A DNA stretch of 64,000 bases from Tilletiaria anomala UBC 951 (GCF_000711695.1 NW_013547007.1:176241-240240), one strand, 5' to 3'; positions 22,623-33,921 are shown, numbered from the stretch's first letter. Numbers and translations are program-made. Notes: generated by a model from the letters alone, not told the origin.

Positions 22623-25600
22623 TCACGACGATATGCCGCGACCGAACAACCTTCTGTACGCGCCAACGACCCTCCTCGTGACCTTGCACAGGAACTCTTC
22701 GTCGACCTGCTCGCCAAGCGCCCTCTTCCTGCGCCGCTTCATGCGCTTGCGAAAGTGCTTCTCGACGATCTGGAAAATGACCGCGTCAAACGCGCCCTGC
22801 GCAAACACGAACCAGCGGCTGACTGAGTAGAGCGCTGTGGTCTTGCCGGGCGACGTCAACTTGTTGTCTGTCGCAAGGTCGCTGATGAGCCGGATGATGG
22901 ACACGGAGAAGAGGATGCAGTATGCAGTCGGGTACAGCAGCATCAGCACGCTCGCTTGGCGATTGAGCGTGCTGCCGATCGACTCAACGCCCTCGGCGCC
23001 GGCGCTGCTGCTCGCGCTATGCTCGCCCTCGCCCGTGCCGCTACAATCCGCGCCACTATCACCTCCAACACTCGCGTGCGCCGGTGCAGCGGCGCTGATA
23101 GCGCGGCTGTTGCGCCGCGAGGGGCCGCCGACGTTCTGGCCCCAGTGAAGCTCTTCGCCTGGCTCCAGTTTAAAATTGTGCGGACCTGCAGCGGCGCCGG
23201 AGGGCGTTGTCGGCGAACCGACCAGCGTCGGTGCAACCAGCGACATCGGCGTCCACGGCCTCGCGCTGGGGTGCGTCTTGAAAAAATTGTCTGACTTTGC
23301 GCTGTTCGGTCGACTCGCGTTGGCTCCAAGAGACATTGCTCCGGCTACTCTCGAGGTGAGGGCGCCTTCGATGCTAGTGACCGCGTCCAAAGGCGCAAAA
23401 TCGACGTTGCTGAAGTGGTTGAGGTGCTCCTGCGGCGGAGAAGTCATCTGAAAGTCCACCGCATCCTTCCGTGGTGAAAGGGCCCACCGCGTGGGCGCTA
23501 TGCCTTCGTCGTCATCGTCGTTGTTGCCTTCCTCATCGTCGCCGAAGTTTGCGTTGCTCTCATCTGCCCGACGTGTGAAGTCATCCATATGGCTGCCACC
23601 GTTCAGGGCAACAACAGGTAGGATGGTCGGTGAAGGATTAGTGCAACGCGAGATGGAACGATGTGATGGCGGGGCATTCGGCAGTGTTTCCTGCTGGCTC
23701 GTCCCGCCCTCGAGTGCGGGCCAGGCAGTCGAAGATATGCCGGTCGAATCATCGTTCCGGCCACTTGCATCGCCAGCTGGTACCTGCTGCCGCAAAGGAA
23801 ACGGTGCACCTGCGCTCTCGCACACCTTTCGTGCGGCGATTTGTCCACTGGCCGACGCGTTCGCACCTTCTACACCTGCACCTGCTGCAGGCGCATCCGC
23901 AATTGACACGGGCAACTGCCGCAGCTGGACGTTGACGATTGATCCGCTTTTACTGCCGCTCCCATTGCAGCTGGCACTACCACTGCTGCACATGTCATGC
24001 GCCCTGTTCTGTGACAGAGGCTGTAGGCCGAAGCAGCGACACAGGCCAGCCAAACGCCGGGTCCCTCCTCGTTTGCCTCCTCCTTCCCCAGCAGCGTGTC
24101 CGCGCGGGAGCGTGCCGTGGGTGCTGGTCAGTCGCGTTGGGTCACTGTTCTTGTCGTTTGACAGGGATGTGCCCTTCAAGCTCAGTGTGGACTTCAAGCT
24201 GCCAGGCGCCTTTGGCAGCGTCGCGCGAGCCGCATGCGCACCCGCACCAGCGGTGGCGCTGGGGATAGCAGCGATGATGCCCTTGCCCGCGAGATCAGCA
24301 TTGTTGCTGGGCACTTGCGTCTGGTCGGAGTTGGTCGCGGTGCTGTGTGTCGCGCCGGCAGCTGTGTCCGCGTGCGTAGCGCGGCTCTCCGCGTCTCCGC
24401 AGAGAGATGCAAGCGTGCGACCGCGAGGTGCAGGCGCGCGGCCGTGCAAGAAACTTACGTTCTGTTCGTTCCGGCGCGCACAGCCGCCCGAACGGGAGGA
24501 CGCCTTACTGAAGAACGAAGTGCGCCTGAGGAAGAAGAAAAGATGTGTGTATAGCACGAGAAGGACGATGAAAACGAATCCGCGCGGTATGAATTGGATG
24601 AGCGGCGACAAAAGGCTGCTGGGCTTGGACACCATGCCGCAGTAGCCGCCATTGTCGGTCCAGCCGAGGAAGATCCATGGAAACGCATTAACGATCATAC
24701 CGAGGGCCCAAAAGGCCGGCCAGAGCCAGACAATGTACCGCTCGACCGTAAGCGTCGCACGAGACTGCGGCACGAAACCATCCACGGATGGTACACGTCA
24801 GCTCATGCTGCAGGGCGCAAATGGGCGAACAGCAGATGCTACTCACGAGGGGATGAGTGAGGATCATGTAGGTGATTACACCGATCGCGAGATTCCACAA
24901 GTGCTGAGTGAAGATGGCAGTGGCCAGTGCGAATCCCGAAAAGTCGCAATAGCGCCATGAATCTGATAGACTGCCGCCGTTCAGCAGGAAAGCGGTCGTG
25001 GAGACTGTGATGAGGCTACATGGTCGCGATATGATCACAGGCACGGGTGTCAGCTATCTGTCACCAGCAGGCCGCGTCAGCAGCGACACCTGATCCGCGA
25101 GCCGATACTTACGCAGCAACAAGGTCACTCGTGGCGAGCCCAAGGATGAGAGCATGCCGCAGTTTGCGATTGTGCTTGTGAATAAAGTAAGGCAGGATGA
25201 TGCTGAGACTGCCCAGCACCGAAGCGACGCAGATGCAGAGGTCGACAATCACACCGCTGCGTCCGAGTGAATGGATGGGAGGGATCCAGGCCGTCGCGCT
25301 GGCGGCAGTAACCCGCTCCTTTGGCGATGAACGGGTGATAAGTAGATGCGCGCGAGACGGCGTTGCTTCCAATCGACCATCGTAAATACTGTCTCCACGC
25401 GAAAAACCCGATGGGGCCGCCGCGGCCCCCGCCATGTGGCTCATGCAGACGAGGAGCGCAGCGAACACGATGAGACTCTGGATGAACCACAGCGAGCGTG
25501 TACCCGTTTGTTCTTTCCGCCTGCCCGGCCTGACAAAGTATGAGGGCCGGGGGGAGGAGCGGCCAGGTAGCACGGTTGAGCAGTGCCACAAACGTCGCAT
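22623..25600 (-). CDS. Seven-transmembrane receptor of the Git3 (glucose/nutrient GPCR) family
   Basis: Three exons: 25113-25600, 24847-25015 and 22623-24764. The introns are 25016-25112 (GTAAGT...TGTAG, phase 2) and 24765-24846 (GTGAGT...CCGCAG, phase 0), giving 932 residues. ATG 25600 is the first in-frame ATG of the exon. Helix 1 (VIVDLCICVASVLGSLSIIL), then the short loop HKHNRKLRHA and helix 2 (LILGLATSDLVAALITVS, built across intron 1), are typical of Git3 and cAMP-receptor-like proteins. Helix 3 ends at THPL, joined to SRATLTVERYIVWLW of helix 4, and helix 5 is IPRGFVFIVLLVLYTHLFFF. The third intracellular loop is about 480 residues of low-complexity sequence. Helices 6 and 7 (SVLMLLYPTAYCILFSVSII, WFVFAQGAFDAVIFQIV) and a short basic tail follow. 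It probably senses sugar or amino acids and signals through a G-alpha to cAMP. A GTAAGT in the third exon is not needed for frame. Confidence 0.85.
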
Positions 25601-27392
25601 TTTGCTGTGAGACGCGGGGGAGTTGGAGCGAACAGTTGATGTGGACACCTCGCTATCGCGTCGTTCTTGAGGACGTCCACATGCTTGCGATCCCCTTTGT
25701 TCCTATGGCTGTCAAGTAACCCTTTTGTGCAAATGCGTAAACAAAAGGTGATCGACGGCGGAGACAAACTTGTCGGTGCAGCTTGTGTGTGGGCCATGCG
25801 AGCGCTGATCCCGTAGCAACCCAGCACTCAACTGGGTGCGGGGCGACGTTGAAGTGACTCTTTGCTGGAGCGCTGGCGCAGGATTAAGCAGGCCGAGGCT
25901 GCCGGTGGTCCCTGATTGCAGTTCACGTAAGCCACCAAGCGGACAGCATCGGACACGTGGGCCGTCGCACGGGGTCTGGGTTAGGTCAACTCGACAGCGG
26001 AGCAAGACTTGAGTGAGTCGTCGACAAGATGCGGGCTGGCGTGCTGCTTCGCACAGCTGCCAAAGTACAAGCCTGGCAAGATATCTTTCTTCCTGCGTAT
26101 TGTACGGCGCCCACGCCTAGCAGGAAGCGGGGGCGTAACCACGACACAGCGCAAGCACGAAGTTGTGGTGAACTAGCGGACGAAAGCCGAGCGAGGGACA
26201 GCGAATGATCACCGTGCGTGCGTGTGAGAGTCAAGTACGTTGTTGACTGTTCCGGGGCAGTGACGGACTGTTTTTGGCTGACTGTTCGTTGTGCAAACTC
26301 GTGACGAAGAACACTTCTACAGTGCAACCGCTGGCTCGACTGTTGGCACCTCTCTCCTGTCTGGGCGTGCGGCAGGCGGGAGCGACGAGAGCCCAACGAC
26401 CGCTTTGGGGGCGAGTGAATTCAGGAGATTGGGTAGCGAGAATCAGACAGGTCTGCTGCTGCACTGGCTCTCACGTGCTCAATAAGGGTCCAAAGTTTTC
26501 CAGTCTGGGGCAAAGCACAGATTCGGTCGGGAGGCGCCCACATAATTGATAGAAGAGCAGCAGTGCCATTAAGCCGCCCACGCAGGGCCCTGATCGCGGT
26601 TCCGCGCACGCGAGCCAGAACAGCAGGAAGCCAGCAGCAGCGGGCACTCAGCAATGGGCTACACTGCATGTGCACATGAGACACAGCTGGTCGCACCCCA
26701 TGACACCAACTCAGTCTCTATTTCTGGCGGCGAAAGGCGGGCAAACGCGGGGCGGAGCTGTCTAAGAGCTGGCAGGCAAGCAGTTGTTGCATCAACTGCG
26801 CTGGATGGGCTCACCAGAGGCCTCTCTGATCATACCAGCTTCATGGTCTCGCGAAAGGGAGTCCCAGAGGATCGTGGCAAATCCTTAAGTATCACAACCA
26901 ATCCAGCACCGTGCAATAACGACTACGGTAGGGCGCACTGGAGAGTGTAGTCTGGCGTACATGCATGGAAGCACTTCACGCTGTGCCGCAATGTGAATTG
27001 GGGATGATGCACTTGGGGCTGTGGGAAGACTCGCTCCTGGACACCGATAGAGCCCAGCTGGGCTACGCACAGGCAACGCCCCACCTGGCAGCTCGCTGAC
27101 AATCTGACACAGCCGTGCCAGAAATGAGATGCCCATGCGAGACTGCAAGGTACAACGCATTCGTGAGAGTCAAGACCGCCAGCGCCAGCTGTAAATAAAC
27201 TCTAGACCGCTATTTGCCACCTTCTCCATTGCAACAATTGCAGCTGCGTCCCCTCCCGCTCCGCCGTGCTCTCGAACTATTGATTCATCGTTGTCCGATG
27301 CGCAGCCCGCATAGACACACAGGCCCCTAAAATACTGACCAAGTAGACAAACAACGGAGGCAAACGGACAGCGTCGAAGTTGCAGGCAGAGG
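25601..27392. other. Divergent intergenic region, 1.8 kb
   Basis: Lies between the receptor gene (-) and an unknown gene (+). The size is in keeping with a regulated receptor promoter. Short frames on both strands have no recognisable domains and no consistent exon chain. No RNA gene was recognised. Confidence 0.55.
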
Positions 27393-28309
27393 ATGAATAG
27401 TTCGAGCGTAGGGTCGAACATGGGGAGCGGCCCGGAGGCAGCGACAAAGTCGGGAACAGTGGTGAGAGCGTTGAGCCTTCGCCCAAAAAGAAGGCTAGAA
27501 TAACGAACGGAAACAGCGGTAGTAGCAGTGGAACCTGGATTGGATACTCTCTGACGAGGCGTGGCAGTTGTCACATCGGGAGATGACGCAAGGATTCAGC
27601 CAGATTGACGGGGCCGACGCCGAGCGGCGCAAGACTCCCCCCGGGCGAAATCCGCACCGCGTAACCCTCGCCGCATCTTATCTTCATCTGCACCTCCTCC
27701 TTGTCCTCGCAAAGGGGCGGCGAAAGGAAGCAGCTCGAATACCCTAGCATGGAATTGACGTCTCTGTCGCTACTCATATGCGCGCCCTTGCCCAGCAAGC
27801 CGCTCTCGCACCGGCTCAGCCTTCATACGATCAAGCCGCTGTTCAACGAGCCCTTCCTCCTGCGCACCGCCAAGACCTGGACGTCGCTGGCTACGACGCG
27901 CCGCAAGGCGCTGTGGGAGATGCACATGCAGCACCAGGAGAAGGCCTCCGCGCAGATCGGCAACCTCGTCGCGGGCGATTTTCAGCAGCAAGGGTGAAGT
28001 TGAATCGGTTGACCAGCTCGCGCGCACCCGATGCCGCGGAAGAGCTGTCGGCACTGTTCGTGCCGAATATCGAATATCAAGGGCTTCGTCCCGAATCACG
28101 TTGGCATTTTAGCTGCATTTGGGCTTATCTCAGAAGCAGAAACGGAGGATAAGCAGACTGGTGCTCAGGCGTTGGCAAAAGCCATGGCAGCTGGCGAAAA
28201 AGCTGGTATACGCGCAGATCGCGCTGCAAGAGAGAGGTTCGTAAAGGTGCTCCAGGGGCTCCAGGGGCTCATCGGCCTCAACCTCGAGAAGAAAGTCAAC
28301 GCTGTGTAG
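27393..28309 (+). CDS. Unrecognised 243-residue protein; five exons, two introns only 22-23 nt
   Basis: Proposed exons: 27393-27461, 27529-27660, 27734-27993, 28017-28059 and 28082-28309. All junction phases agree. Intron 1 (67 nt, GTGAGA...TAGCAG) and intron 2 (73 nt, GTAACC...AGCAG) are normal in size. Introns 3 (27994-28016, 23 nt) and 4 (28060-28081, 22 nt) are very short but have GT and AG ends, and without them the frame is lost. A further optional 36-nt intron at 27760-27795 would keep frame. Coding-like stretches include WNLDWILSDEAWQLSHREM, KPLFNEPFLLRTAKTW, KALWEMHMQHQEKASAQIG and VPNHVGILAAFGLISEAE. The protein is charged and Ala-rich toward its end; I recognise no family. Frame continuity and codon bias make a gene likely, but the exact exons are uncertain. 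Frameshift mutations in a dying gene are the main alternative. Confidence 0.55.
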
Positions 28310-28938
28310 CAACCACCATGTAGTCAACCATCCCCCTTTGATGCGCATGGCAGCAGAGTTGTATCACACGTGTTACGCGCTGCGTCTTGGGTCGGCTTCG
28401 AACGGCTTCGATCAGGGTGCAGTTGCACATCTACTATTCTACCACCCGGTAGATCCTCTTGTCTCCTTGTCAGGCTCGGACATCTGGGATCTGCTGTCAC
28501 TTGTATCATCTTCACATATCCACATGATTCCGACAGCATACAGATACCCGCACAACTGAAAAGATCTGCACTGTGAACGGAAGAGATCTGCCAAGGCTTA
28601 TACCCGGTAGGTCGAGTGAGCCGGAGATAGGGTATATCCCCGTGCTGTAAACTGAAGGCTGTCGGAACTTGCCTTTCCCGCTTCCTCCTCCCAGGATGTA
28701 CATAAAAAACACCTCTTCCTACCCCGTGTCATGGGCTCAGTCACAATCGCATTGGTCTCCATCATCTCACCTAGAGCACATCAACCGCAAAAGGGGTTCC
28801 GTCTCATACTCCCACAGGCTGAAGGCCCGAATTGGTAAACCTACGCCATTGGCTTCGACAATCGCAAGGGCGCAAGTGAGGACAAGCTCCAAGCTCAACC
28901 TAAGCCTAGCTTGTAAGGCTCTCCAGTATTCACGCAAC
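28310..28938. other. Intergenic, 629 bp
   Basis: Region upstream of the DsbA-like gene. An in-frame ATG at 28696 would extend that protein by 81 residues with a basic, Ser-rich leader, but this is more likely 5' UTR. Nothing else is visible. Confidence 0.5.
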
Positions 28939-29745
28939 ATGGCTAACTCGACCCCACTACTGCCCCTCAAGATCGACGTCACGAGCGACACGATCTGCCC
29001 GTTCTGCTTTCTCGGCCTGCGAAAACTAGAGAAAGCGCTTGAACTCTCACCATATACTTCACCGTCGTCGGCATCGCGGCTGTTCAACCCCGAGATCCAA
29101 TACCTCCCGTACCAGCTCGACCCGACGCTTCCTGAAGATCGGGCGCTCAGCAAGAAGGAGATGTACACAAAAAAGTTTGGAGCGGCACGCTTCGACGCGA
29201 TGGAAAAGATGATGGTCGAGCGCGGCAAGGAAGTCGGCATTAACTTGTGAGTCCGGTGCGACAATAACTCCCGCAGATGTTGAAACAACGAATCGCTGGC
29301 TTGTATCTCAACGGCCAGCATCTATGGTGGCACTGTCCGCTCGACCATGCTCTCTCACCGCCTTCTTGCCAAAGCGCACCAGGTAGGCGGCTGGAAGGCG
29401 CAGCTCGCCTTCCTCAACCTCGTCTTCCCGTACTACTTTGAGAAGCAGGGCGACCCAGGCGACGCGGAGGCACTCGCGATGTTCGCCCACCAAGCTAGCA
29501 TCTTCTCTTCAAAATCCGAGGCTGACGCGTTCTGCAAGAGCGACGAGCTGACGGATGAGGTGCGAAAGGGCTTCGTTCGCGCGAGACGCGCCGGGATCAC
29601 GGGCGTGCCCAATTTTGAAATGACAGCTCAGCGCGAGGGCAATGTCCCCGTCGTCGCCGAAGTGCCCGGCGCGCAAGATCCGGAGACGCTCGCTGCGATC
29701 ATCAAGCAGATCGCACAGAAGGTTCAGGCCCAGTCTCACACATAG
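28939..29745 (+). CDS. DsbA-family thioredoxin-like oxidoreductase (FrnE type)
   Basis: Two exons, 28939-29246 and 29319-29745, separated by a 72-nt phase-2 intron (GTGAGT...GCCAG), encode 244 residues. The start chosen (AACATGGCT) places the first beta strand KIDVTSDTICPFC at the N-terminus, as is normal for the family. The redox motif is CPFC, where relatives often have CPWC, followed by LGLRKLEKAL. Family blocks such as PYQLDPTLPEDRALSKKEMY, then after the splice IYGGTVRSTMLSHRLLAKA, YYFEKQGDPGD and the cis-Pro region GITGVPNFEM all follow in order. These proteins resemble bacterial FrnE and 2-hydroxychromene-2-carboxylate isomerases and probably act in cytosolic thiol-disulfide or glutathione chemistry; the substrate is unknown. 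Confidence 0.9.
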
Positions 29746-29803
29746 TGCCTTGAAATTTTAACGTAATACTCCACCGTGTGAACATATGATCACCCTCTTA
29801 CAT

Positions 29804-31825
29804 TTACCAACGTGTGACATCTTCGACTTCTCCAAACACGCTCTCCTTGACTTTAGCACTCGATCCTTGGCTAGTGCTGCCTCCGATAGGGGCGGTCTGG
29901 CTTAGATCGGAGCCATGCCAGTCCTTCCACTGCTCGTACCCGATGCCATGTCCATCATACAAGCTCTGCCCCGTCGCCTCATCAACGAGGACCTGGCGCA
30001 GGAAGCGGCCGACGTGACGGTTAATCTGCTCGAACTCGAGCAGAAACCCGTCGTGCCCATCCGGGCTGGCGATATGCACGAGCTCGCTTCCTTTAATGCT
30101 GTCGTGGATGAGCTGCTGTTCGGGTGGCGCAAACAGCCCGTCCGACTCGATGCTTACGACCTGCACGCGCGGCGGAGGCGCGCCGAAGCGGCCGCGCGAA
30201 GGGACAGAGAGCGTGCCCAGGACGCGCCCAGCGACTGCTTCCACATATTCCTCGCCTTCTTTGCCGGACTCGCCCGCTGGCGGATCTGCGCAAGGAGGCA
30301 CGCCGAGCGGAAGGCCAGCCCACTCCTTCTCTTCCGCTCCTTCTTCGAAGCCCCATTTTTCTCTACCCCGAGCAACATCGTGCTGATCCATTTTGCGCGT
30401 CAGGTGGATGTAGCAGTTGGCATCGAAGCGTTTGACGAATTTGTCGCCTTGGTAGCGCAGATACGATTGAGCGCTGAATATCTTCGTGGAGCCGATGGAC
30501 GGCTCCGTCGCAGTCGATAGGGATGCCTTGGTTCCTCCAGATGTTGACCAATTCGCCGCGTCGGCTGCTGGAGGTGAAGCTGGCGGGGTGGTTCCAGTCG
30601 GCCTAAACTCGCTGCTGCTCGATGAATCGTGCTGCGGCCCGTTCAGATGCAGAGCCTCCTCTGCTTTCGTGATGTTGGAGACACCCTTCTGTTCTCCATG
30701 CCCATTCGTGCGCGGATGCGACTGCGATGGCGGAAAGGCGCTCGTATTCCCTTCGTTGTGCTCGACGGCTGCGCGGCTGCCCCTTCGCTCGAGCTCAGCT
30801 TTCGTCCCATTGGAGACCGAGGCCTGTGCAACTGCCGCACCGCCTTTCTTGCCACCAATTCGCCTGCCAAATCGGCTTTCGAAACTCTCTCTACTCCTGT
30901 ACGTGAGAAGTGCGGCCATACGCGCTGCCGCAAGGCCATTACGTGGCGGTTCGTCGGGGCGATAGTATCCGTGGACGAAAGCTGGGTCCGAGTATATGGA
31001 CTGGCGTTGCGCTTCGGCCCATGAGATACCCCAGGCAGAGTGATTTGCAGACGTTGCAAGGGGAACGATCGCTTTAATGTACGCTTTGGCCGGGGTCGAA
31101 GGTCCAGAATCCGAGTTGCGTAGCGGTGGGAAGCGCGTGGGAAAGCACAACGGCCACTCGAGGACGGCCATGCCACCCATGGACCCACCGATGACTGCCG
31201 CAATCTGTTCTACGCCAAGGAAATCTAGCAATGCTTTTTGTATCCTCACATCATCTCTGACCGACGTCGAGGGGAACTCGGGTCCCCACCAGCCCTCGCC
31301 ATCCCAGTCTTGCAAGCCTTTGAATATTCGCTCTTGCTCTGAGCCTGGCTCACCACCTTTGAGAGTGCAGGGACTTGAAGAGCCGTACGGAGATCCAAGC
31401 ACATTTCCGCAAACGACAAAGAAGCGAGTCGGGTCGAACAGCTTGTCAGGGCCGATCAGAGGTCCCCACCTGCAGCGCGAGAAAACAGCATCAGCAAAGA
31501 GCCTTTCGACGCAGGTACGCAGAGTAGCGCTTGCCCACCAATCTTCTACATCAGCGCTGCCAGTGAGAGCGTGGCACACGACCAGTGCGTTGTTTTTGTT
31601 GATGGGGTCCAGCGTCCCCCACGTCTTGTACGCAAGGACGGCGTTGTGGAGTACTGTGCCGTTATCGAGGCGGACGCGTGGAAGCAGGAGGTACGACTGA
31701 CCCGAGGCAAGCAAGGATGATTGTGGGGAGGTCGGTCCGGGTATCAAAAAAGGACGCTCGAGGATGTGCGATTCTGTGTTCGCTGCTGAGTCCACGGCGA
31801 GGCTCCAAGGACGGTCAGCTTGCAT
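29804..31825 (-). CDS. MET2: Homoserine O-acetyltransferase
   Basis: It transfers acetyl from acetyl-CoA to L-homoserine in the methionine pathway. The gene reads as one open frame from ATG 31825, but family alignment shows a 69-nt in-frame intron at 31470-31538 (GTGGGC...GCTGCAG). Removing it restores VEDWWGPLIGPDKLFDP and gives 650 residues (exons 31539-31825 and 29804-31469). The alpha/beta-hydrolase nucleophile is Ser in VIGGSMGGMAVLEWP near residue 190. The acid lies in SIESDGLFAP and the His in SPDGHDGFLLEFEQI. Substrate-loop blocks NVLGSPYGSSSPCT and GGEPGSEQERIF are also present. About 110-150 residues of low-complexity sequence are inserted between FESRFGRRIGG and KIFSAQSYLRYQGDKF. 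Its stop lies 58 bp from that of the convergent DsbA-like gene. Confidence 0.95.
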   Translation of the reverse strand: MQADRPWSLAVDSAANTESHILERPFLIPGPTSPQSSLLASGQSYLLLPRVRLDNGTVLHNAVLAYKTWGTLDPINKNNALVVCHALTGSADVEDWWASATLRTCVERLFADAVFSRCRWGPLIGPDKLFDPTRFFVVCGNVLGSPYGSSSPCTLKGGEPGSEQERIFKGLQDWDGEGWWGPEFPSTSVRDDVRIQKALLDFLGVEQIAAVIGGSMGGMAVLEWPLCFPTRFPPLRNSDSGPSTPAKAYIKAIVPLATSANHSAWGISWAEAQRQSIYSDPAFVHGYYRPDEPPRNGLAAARMAALLTYRSRESFESRFGRRIGGKKGGAAVAQASVSNGTKAELERRGSRAAVEHNEGNTSAFPPSQSHPRTNGHGEQKGVSNITKAEEALHLNGPQHDSSSSSEFRPTGTTPPASPPAADAANWSTSGGTKASLSTATEPSIGSTKIFSAQSYLRYQGDKFVKRFDANCYIHLTRKMDQHDVARGREKWGFEEGAEEKEWAGLPLGVPPCADPPAGESGKEGEEYVEAVAGRVLGTLSVPSRGRFGAPPPRVQVVSIESDGLFAPPEQQLIHDSIKGSELVHIASPDGHDGFLLEFEQINRHVGRFLRQVLVDEATGQSLYDGHGIGYEQWKDWHGSDLSQTAPIGGSTSQGSSAKVKESVFGEVEDVTRW

Positions 31826-32420
31826 GATGACGGCGAAGGTGGGGCGCTGCTAGGGTGCAACGCGGGAGCCCTGGATATTTCCTGCGGTGTCTTTCGGACC
31901 CGGGTTTGGAAAGACCAGTCTTGGGGGATTGCTCGAGACAATGAGCCTGGAGAAGGAGACGATGGTATGCACCCTTTGCAGTCGAGTCACAAATCACCAT
32001 CTGCAGGTTGAGCGCGTATGAAAGACTGGCGGATTCGACGAGCTGGAGGGTGTGGTCATAGAGGCCCATGCTGCTGGGTGATGGATGTAGCTCGTCAGAA
32101 GCTCGCCATCGCGGAACGCCACCGAGAGCAAAGCACACCTGCCAAAGACTGGAATAGGGTTAGATATATGTAGAGGTTGGATAACAGACGTTATCACGTG
32201 TCTCTCTCCTATCAGTATCCTCACACGTCACGATCACTCTTTTTGAACTTCTGATTCTTATCTGAGTTCAAATCCCCCGACTTATGAGCCGGTCGCACGG
32301 ATGGCTTTGATCTCATTTTTGCATGTTCTACAGTCCATCCAAGTGTCCATTGCCATCCATCCCCTCGCCCATAGCGAAAGTTCGCCTTTATACATGGACC
32401 TTCCAAGGGAATAACATCAA
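31826..32420. other. Intergenic, 595 bp
   Basis: MET2 promoter plus the 3' end of the next minus-strand gene. No coding sequence or recognisable RNA gene. A GAGTTCAAATCCC word at about 32263-32275 resembles a pol III B box but has no matching tRNA fold around it. Confidence 0.55.
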
Positions 32421-33921
32421 TCAAATGACTATGCTAGACATGGCCAAAGCTTCATTGCCCCACGTCCCCCTCGGCTGGCGGTACGGCTCGTACGTGACGC
32501 CCACCGTGAAGCCTTCCAGCACGTCAACCTCGTTGCCTGTACCCATCGTTTCCGGTTGCATCGGCGCGCTTCCTACCGCTGAGACTGGCCCTGTTGGCGC
32601 TCCTGTGCCGAGACGCTCTGAAATCGTGTGCAAGATCAAGGGCGAGATCCGGTCGTTGGGTGGCAGTTGCAGATCCGACGGCATTGGTTGATTCTTGTTC
32701 GATCTGTACTTTTTCATGCGCTGGAGCAGAGGCTGGCACAGGAAAAGTGATTGATCTTCAACAAATGCTGCTGTGATTTATTCTAGGACTTGGCACGTAC
32801 CAAAGGAAAGAGCCCATGCACTGTAAACTCGGGCCGGTTCCTGGGGTCCACATTCTTGTAGCTTTGCGCCGTGAAATGACCAGCATGCGTCCAGATACCG
32901 CCCCTGCGCTCGAGATGGTCGAGCACCCGATCGAGTAGAAGCTCTGCTTCTTCGCTCGGCTCGAACAGACGCGCGAGAAGCTGCTCGTCCGTCCCCGTAG
33001 TCGGTCCAAATGAGATGCCAGTAGCGGGATTGCTGCTACCATCCGCGTTTGGTTTCCCTGAGCCGTCGTTGGAAAGTTGAGGACCCTCCTTGTTGGGCAC
33101 CTTGGCCGGCGACAAGAGGCGCAGCGTCGCCCAGCGCACCTCGATGAGCGCGCTGCCATCCTGACGCATCAGCTTGGAAGGCGCACGCACAATCATTTCG
33201 GGTGGGTAGACCAGATGCTGGTTCTCGACGTCTTCCGTTTTGAGCAGGCTGGCGAGAACGATGCCCATCAACTCCCGCTCACGGATCCCGACGAGATCGA
33301 TGAGCTCGAAGGACCAGACCGTGCCGATGCCCTGCACATTGCGATTCGCTTGGTGCAGACGGCGACGTGCTGTAATGTCGGTCAGTATACGGGGATTGGC
33401 GTGATATCCAATTTCGGTGAGGATCCTCAGGGGGAACTGAACAATGATGCCCTTTCTCAACCGCGTGCGAAGACTCTGGAAAGGGCAGGATCAGTATCTG
33501 ATTTCTTATTCCGACATCCGGCTACGCCGTTGTAAGTGCGCACCTTGTTCTGCCCTCTCTTGACCTGCGCGGGAAACCCGACGCGAACGAAGGAGGATGC
33601 GTTTGGTGTATAGGTGCCGTAATTGGCAACGAAAGAGGCGAAGAGCTTGTCATTCGGCAACGGTCGTGTCACGGTGGCCAGGAGTCCGGCTTGCCCGTAC
33701 GGCAAAACTCCAGATCGATCTACAAGGGTAGGAGTGAAGGAAAACACCGAAGCTGCATCGTCGGTCTCATTTCCTTCTCCTTCACCACCGCCGTCACCCT
33801 GTGCGAGGGCTGGGTTCCAGTCATCATCGAAACTATACAGAGCATCTTCGTTGCTGTTTCCGACAGCCGATGCAAGAGTCAGAAGGGAAGCGGATGCAAG
33901 TCGCGCGAACAAGCCCGACAT
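32421..33921 (-). CDS. Conserved-looking protein of unknown function with putative signal peptide
   Basis: Three exons: 33544-33921, 32801-33475 and 32421-32732. Both introns are 68 nt and phase 0 (33476-33543, GTGCGC...TTCCAG; 32733-32800, GTACGT...GCCAG), giving 454 residues. The N-terminus MSGLFARLASASLLTLASAV has signal-peptide character, with a likely cleavage region just after it. An acidic linker follows (SFDDDWNP, GGGEGEGNETDD). The central part looks folded, with blocks such as KLFASFVANYGTYTPNASSF, GTVWSFELIDLVGIRERELM and ALIEVRWATLRLLSP. Two NxS/T sites occur early. The C-terminus is basic, then Pro/Thr-rich. I do not recognise the family. Consistent splicing and the folded core argue that it is real and conserved. 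Confidence 0.75.

Noticed and set aside
27571-28099. Minus-strand frames opposite the short-intron gene
   Set aside because: They mirror the plus-strand coding bias and offer no domain or splice model.
32255-32310. Possible tRNA from a GAGTTCAAATCCC word
   Set aside because: No acceptor stem, A box or anticodon arm can be drawn around it.
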